Both the position numbers and the translations under genes were made by a program. DNA of 64,000 nt, from the NCBI GenBank assembly GCA_018457135.1, contig JAGGDU010000191.1, positions 30,727 to 94,726 on the forward strand, written 5' to 3'. Positions 59,634 through 64,000 of this stretch are shown here, in pieces (the stretch's first letter is position 1; each line of letters opens with the position of its first letter). This stretch comes from Trichodesmium erythraeum GBRTRLIN201. Its GTDB lineage: Bacteria; Cyanobacteriota; Cyanobacteriia; Cyanobacteriales; Microcoleaceae. The notes below the pieces were generated by a model that ran no database searches, had not been told where the DNA came from, and saw only the letters and a program-made list of their open reading frames with translations.

Positions 59634-60593
59634 TTATCTTGACTTTATCCGGTTAATTTCTTGTTTTAAGTCTTGAATTTCACGACGCAAAGCATCTGCT
59701 TCATTTTCTGGAGAGTTTACTTCGACCTCAACAGCACCCTCACTAGTAGCACATTTATAGTTACCAGCATGAATTTGACGATATTCAGCAGAATTTGCCC
59801 AGTTTTGCAAGTAGCGCAGTCGTTCTACTGGGAAAGGATGGCTCAACATTAGACCCTGACCACCATTGTAAAGCAAAAATTTATAAACTTGATTTAGGCC
59901 ATCTTGGTCTAGGCTTTGATAATCATCAGACTGACGAATGAACTCTTCTAGGCTACACTCATTTGCATACTTATTACTGACTCCAGCTACTTTCATCATA
60001 GTTTGCATAACTAAATTTAGGTCGTCCATGACTAAAAGAGCAGCTCGATCTGCTGATAATTCAGCTTTGCGTCGCCACTCGTAAAAGGCAAAAATTAACC
60101 CACTGCTAACTAAATTACCTAAACCAAAAGTTACGTCTGTGATCGCTGAAGCAATACCCATTGCCCAAGTTGCCATCTGATTTAAGATTGGGTGGCCACA
60201 CTTAATATGTCCTAGTTCGTGAGCTAGTACGGTTTTTAATTCTGCTTGATTTAATAAGTCTAAGAGACCAGTATTTAAAACGATAATGGGTTGATCTTTG
60301 CCTAGGGAATAACTATTTACTTGGGGATCTTGAGAGACGAATAGGGTCGGTTCAGGTGATATGTCTAAATCTATAACACATCCTCGAAATATTTGATAGA
60401 TACTGGCATATTGACGAGGCCCAACTTTAATTCCATTGCCCATTAAATAAACATATTGTGGGCGTTTATAAATAAATTCTACAAATTTACTGGCAATTAA
60501 GTCAAATCCAGGTACGTTGCGTAATGCATCTTCAGCTTGTCGATCTAGGGGATGGCGAAATGCTTCGCTAGAAATTCCGGTATAGGTAGGCAT
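59634..60593 (-). CDS. M48-family zinc metallopeptidase
   Basis: A 319-residue peptidase of the M48 (HtpX/Ste24-like) family. The zinc site is LAHELGHIKCGHPI (about 123-136), and the third ligand Glu is probably in RRKAELSADRAALL (about 173-186). A hydrophobic stretch (about 140-165, MATWAMGIASAITDV and on) might touch the membrane, but there is no N-terminal anchor. The C-terminus (about 290-319) is a coiled coil (ENEADALRREIQDLKQEINR). Length and layout are those of cyanobacterial soluble M48 proteins, probably in protein quality control. Confidence 0.9.
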   Translation of the reverse strand: MPTYTGISSEAFRHPLDRQAEDALRNVPGFDLIASKFVEFIYKRPQYVYLMGNGIKVGPRQYASIYQIFRGCVIDLDISPEPTLFVSQDPQVNSYSLGKDQPIIVLNTGLLDLLNQAELKTVLAHELGHIKCGHPILNQMATWAMGIASAITDVTFGLGNLVSSGLIFAFYEWRRKAELSADRAALLVMDDLNLVMQTMMKVAGVSNKYANECSLEEFIRQSDDYQSLDQDGLNQVYKFLLYNGGQGLMLSHPFPVERLRYLQNWANSAEYRQIHAGNYKCATSEGAVEVEVNSPENEADALRREIQDLKQEINRIKSR

Positions 60594-60712
60594 GGTTAAG
60601 TTTTGATGACTTAGTAAGAATAAGCCAGTTTTGATTCTGGCATTTAAAGGTTTATATTAATTATGTTGGCAAATAAAATAAAGCAACTGCAGTTTAAGGT
60701 TCAGATTTAAAT

Positions 60713-61090
60713 ATGGCTCACCTAAAAAAATACGATTCATTAGATCGTTCTTTAGAAAAAGCTTTGACAAATCAACTGATAGATAAGTATTTTGACCATA
60801 CGGAAAGTTGGCTGAGGGCTATTCTACGAAAGTGCATTTTTTCTCTTGCTTATGTGCATGAAGAAACTATTTTAACTATTGAATGTCCAAATTTGGCTAT
60901 TGCTAAAAGGTTGAGTCGTAAAACTCATCCTTTTTTATGTTTTGCAGAGTATTTTTCTGACTATCAAAATGATCGGGTTTTGATTTGTTATTTGGATGAG
61001 GGTAAAAGTTGGCAGTGTTTTGACTCAACTGAAAAGTTGTGGATGCCTTTGGCTAATTTTGTTTCTTATTCTGCTCAAACTGATTATTAA
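60713..61090 (+). CDS. Hypothetical protein
   Basis: A 125-residue protein not recognised. The N-terminal half is helical (SLDRSLEKALTNQLIDKYF, then ESWLRAILRKCIFSLAYV), the C-terminal half beta-rich (ILTIECPNLAIAKRLSRKTH, then RVLICYLDEGKSWQCFD). There is no signal peptide or membrane segment; three Cys are not in a metal-type pattern. Codon use is like the neighbours. It is divergent from the M48 peptidase gene with 119 bases between the starts, so they share a promoter region. Confidence 0.6.
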   Translation: MAHLKKYDSLDRSLEKALTNQLIDKYFDHTESWLRAILRKCIFSLAYVHEETILTIECPNLAIAKRLSRKTHPFLCFAEYFSDYQNDRVLICYLDEGKSWQCFDSTEKLWMPLANFVSYSAQTDY

Positions 61091-61820
61091 TTTCAGACTT
61101 AATTCAAAACTAAAAAGTTGAGAAGTTTTATCTAGTTATAAGTTCTGAGTAATATCAAATCTAAAAAACTTTTCGATGTTTTCCTAAGTAGGGATGTGTG
61201 GAAGTTGAGGAGCCGGGAAGTTTAGGAGCTGCGGAGTCCGGGAGCCAGGAAGTTGAAGAGTCGGGGACAAATAAATATCAGAATTATATACAATTATTGG
61301 CTAGTAGTAATTCCTCTTAATGTTATTGAATCTTACTAATTGTTTGATGATAAAAGTTTTGCATTAAGTATAGCATTGTTTGGGAGAAATACATCAATTT
61401 TTGAAATTTTATTTAATATTATTTAGGTTTTTGAAGTTTCTTAATGGTTGGTGTATTTCCTCGTGTTTTGTTAAGTGATCAACCATTTATCTACATAATA
61501 AAATTTAGATCTTTTGCCTGATTAAATTAACCTATTTACTACAAAATTGGGTTTAAGTTCGGGCTCAAGTTCATAAAAGTTTACAAAAATTATATAAAAT
61601 TTACACAATGAAAATAAAATTAATAGGGACAGAGGAGGATATAGTTTTCTCTTTGCTAGTTTAAGCGATCGCTCTCCAAGAAAGGTCAAAAGTTACCTAT
61701 TCAAAAGTCAAATGGAAACTATCTAAATTTAACGGTTTGAAAATGTCTTATAATGATGGGGGTTACTATATTTTAATAAACTGCTATATTTCAATAAATT
61801 TTATTTTAGGATAAACATTT
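61091..61820. other. Intergenic with GC-rich repeated patch
   Basis: 730 bases. At about 61200-61266 a GC-rich patch with repeated gggaagtt/ggagc/gtcggg words stands out from the AT-rich surroundings, of the type of short dispersed repeats in cyanobacteria. A HIP1 site is at about 61665. No gene. Confidence 0.55.
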
Positions 61821-62327
61821 ATGGTTTATATTCATCAACGGTTAGCTGATTTAGAGAAAACGATTAAAATACTTTACGAAAAACTGGGGTCTTTTGAAAA
61901 AGAGCTAGCTATTATCTCTCCCGGTAGTGATAAAAAGTTTGAAATACAGCAACGCATTAAGACAGAAGTCTTACCGGATATTTTTCGTTATGAAAAGGAA
62001 TACTGGGAGCTTTATCCCATGCAGGAGGTTGTTATTCCTGAAGATCAGGCGGCCAGTCAGTTGGTACAAGTTGAGCAAGCAGTTACTTCTCTTGAAGGTT
62101 CTTTTGCTGAGTACCCTCCGGAAATGTTGGCTTTGTTGGCAGAAATTCGAGCTAGGTTGGATGGTTTGGAGAGATCAGCTTCTGCTAAATTGAAAGTTGC
62201 TATACCTTTAATTCCGGCGATCGCTTCCTATGAATTGGAGATGGATACCGAAGGTGTGATGTCTAAAACCTGGAAACCTCTCAGAGGATTGATCATGAGG
62301 TTACATCCTACCTTTTTTCGGAAATGA
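61821..62327 (+). CDS. N-terminal domain of a STAND (NB-ARC) protein, cut by a frameshift
   Basis: A 168-codon frame from ATG 61821 to TGA 62325-62327. It opens MVYIHQRLADLEKTIKILYE and has EKLGSFEKELAI, then KFEIQQRIKTEVLPDIFRYE and KEYWELYP. That is the helical N-terminal domain I know from the start of cyanobacterial NB-ARC/TPR proteins, where it acts as an effector-associated or adaptor domain. A linker follows (about 75-168). The frame ends in HPTFFRK. With one T fewer in the T6 run at 62313-62318 it would run straight into the NB-ARC frame (62317-64000). So this is most simply the 5' part of that gene; it may also be translated alone as a separate small protein. Confidence 0.75.
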   Translation: MVYIHQRLADLEKTIKILYEKLGSFEKELAIISPGSDKKFEIQQRIKTEVLPDIFRYEKEYWELYPMQEVVIPEDQAASQLVQVEQAVTSLEGSFAEYPPEMLALLAEIRARLDGLERSASAKLKVAIPLIPAIASYELEMDTEGVMSKTWKPLRGLIMRLHPTFFRK

Positions 62328-64000
62328 TGGCCAGTCAAAAAGCAATCCACCTGTCAATAATCATCTTTTTAAGCTCCCACTGTCAGATATTTCGACGTTT
62401 ACTGGGCGCAGGGATGAGCTGAAACAGTTGGAAAATTTACTGCTGTTTCAGGAGGGTGAGAAAGTATGCAGTATTGTGGGGTTGACGGGAGGAGGCGGAG
62501 TTGGTAAATCTGCTTTAGCTTATCATTTTGCTACTGTCCATCGGTATGAGTTTCCTGACGGAGTGATAGGTTTGCGAGTGGATAAAAAGGATGTCAATAG
62601 TATTGCCCGTCAGTTGGCGAGAATCATTGGCCATCCTATTGATGAGGATGATGATATAGAAGCTAGGGAGATTATGCAAAGGTTCTTTGCTCCCAGGCGG
62701 ATGTTGCTGATTTTTGATAATGCGGAAGAGGCGAAAATTAAGGTACTACGTCCGGGGGGAAACCGTTGTGCTATAATTGTTACTACTAGAAAGCAGAATT
62801 TGCCTGTTTCTTTGGATTTGTCTGAAACTGCTACAATTAGGTTAAGATCGCTCCCGGAAAATGATGCTCTGGACTTACTGAGGAATATTGTGGGTCAAAG
62901 TGAGATTGATAATGCCTTAGCTGCAGCAAAACGGATAGCTGAAGTTGTTGGTAGGTTACCTTTGGCCCTACAGGTTGCAGGTGGTACTCTGCGGGGAAAA
63001 AGGCGATCGCTGGCTACTTATGCTGATTCTCTACAAAGGCAAAAGGAGCAATTGAGACTTTTACCACGACTACGCTTGGGGGAAGATCCAGATTTTAATG
63101 TGGTAGCTTGTTTGAATTTGAGTTTGGAGTTTTTGCAGGAGGAGGAAATTGATTTTTTTGCTTGTCTGGGGGTTTGTGGGGAGGATGGGTTTGCTCTGAG
63201 AACGGCAATGGCAGCAGGGGGTTGTGAGGATGAGTTTGATGCTGAGGATTTTTTAAATAAGTTGTATGAGGTATCGTTGTTGAATTCTGAGGAAGTTCAA
63301 CAGGACCGTTTTGTATTACATCCTTTGGTGCGGGAGTATGCTAGGTCTGTTGCTCAAGATAGGAATTTGCTGAGTTTGGCTCAGGAACGTCATGCTCAGT
63401 TTTTTGTGGAGCGGTTACAGTTTGATGATTTGGAGGATGAGACGGTTATTGCGGAAGTTGCTACAGATTTGAGTGATGTGTTCTTAGCTGCTGAGTGGTT
63501 GCAGAGTTATTGGGGTCAGACGACGGAGAGTAGAAAGGAAGCTTATGAATTTGTTTTAAAGTTGCAGCCGTTATTTGAACATTATGGCTATTGGGAACAG
63601 GGAATTAGTCTGATGGAAAGACTTCAAACTTGGGCAGAACAATTTGATGATTGGTATACAATAGTTAGATGTCAAATGCACCAAGGTCGGTATTGGTCTT
63701 TTGTAGAAGAATTTGAACGAGCAGAAGAAATCTTAATTTCTGCAAAAGATATTTCATCTGATGATCAAAAAATTGAAGATATAGATACGCGGGGGAAGCG
63801 CCATTCTAAAGTACTAAATGTACTAGGTGGTGTTTATAAGAAACAAGGTAAGACGGAAAAAGCTATTGAAACTTTTAAAGCACAAATAGCAATTGATGAA
63901 AGTCTTGATGATAAAAAGTCTCTTACTATTGCTTGGAACCGTTTAGGAGGAGTGTTAGAAAAACAAGGTAAATTCAAGGAAGCACAGCAGGCTTTTGAAA
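62317..64000 (+). CDS. NB-ARC/TPR STAND ATPase (NLR-like), 3' end beyond window
   Basis: An unbroken frame runs from 62317 to the right edge (561 codons read). After a linker it enters FTGRRDEL and an NB-ARC domain. It has the P-loop GGGGVGKS (62488-62511), Walker B LLIFDN (62704-62721), sensor TTR (62782-62790), GRLPLAL (62950-62970) and an MHD-like LHPLVREYA (63316-63342). A helical region follows, then TPR units from about 63805 (NVLGGVYKKQGKTEKAIETF, LGGVLEKQGKFKEAQQAFE). STAND proteins of this build are ATP-dependent switches whose TPRs sense a ligand. The frame has no ATG before 62674, beyond the P-loop, so it needs the upstream start at 61821 and a frame change in the T6 run. It could be a recoded gene, a pseudogene or a sequencing error. 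Confidence 0.8.

Overview
The window is chromosomal DNA of a cyanobacterium. It is AT-rich, carries many copies of the cyanobacterial HIP1 octamer (gcgatcgc), and encodes typical cyanobacterial genes: aerobic Mg-protoporphyrin cyclase AcsF, divinyl reductase BciB, a PatA-type response regulator with a GAF/cyanobacteriochrome chemoreceptor, squalene-hopene cyclase, DUF4359 and DUF502 proteins. Supported intact genes cover only about 60% of the sequence. Long non-coding stretches, short repeats, transposase fragments and gene remnants fill the rest. This resembles the gene-sparse genomes of Trichodesmium and its marine filamentous relatives such as Okeania; that placement is an inference, not a match.

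Layout. 1-3826 (minus strand): a chemotaxis/phototaxis locus in the order PatA-type regulator, CheY, CheW, GAF-containing chemoreceptor (cut by the left edge), with a decayed partial copy of the patA start behind it. 4208-4762: a broken PHP phosphoesterase. 4958-24128: mostly single metabolic and housekeeping genes (transketolase-like enzyme, aminopropyltransferase, NAD(P)HX repair, MnmA, squalene-hopene cyclase, AcsF, L32, QueA, YraN, a lumenal pentapeptide protein), with a broken TM2 gene near 19.4 kb and a candidate structured RNA near 20.3 kb. 24129-26187: gene-free, ending in a perfect 181-bp tandem duplication. 26188-36393: DnaG, then DUF502-NusB-FtsY-PP2C phosphatase-ArgH, with a tnpB tail inserted before ftsY. 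37193-39531: a small basic protein and BciB. 39532-42350: a gene graveyard. 42351-43682: RsmB. 44227-44518: a second tnpB remnant. 44822-51099: a complete urease set in the unusual order ureA-B-G-D-E-F-C. 51988-57699: tRNA-Ser(GGA), ferredoxin, nuclease-like lipoprotein, SuhB-type phosphatase, J-domain/TPR protein and HisS. 57846-58487: a broken ghrA-type dehydrogenase. 58664-61090: DUF4359, M48 peptidase and a hypothetical protein. 61821-64000: a STAND (NB-ARC/TPR) gene that runs off the right edge and is interrupted by a frameshift in a T6 run.

How the genes work together. The urease genes form one functional unit: three subunits plus the UreD/E/F/G nickel-insertion chaperones. The left-edge locus is a pilus-type signal cascade that could couple light to gliding through a receptor whose first GAF domain has both cysteines of a DXCF cyanobacteriochrome. 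AcsF and BciB are both chlorophyll-biosynthesis steps but are not adjacent. The most interesting items are the split STAND (NLR-like) gene, the photosensory chemoreceptor, the candidate structured RNA, and the number of decaying genes and duplications caught at different ages.
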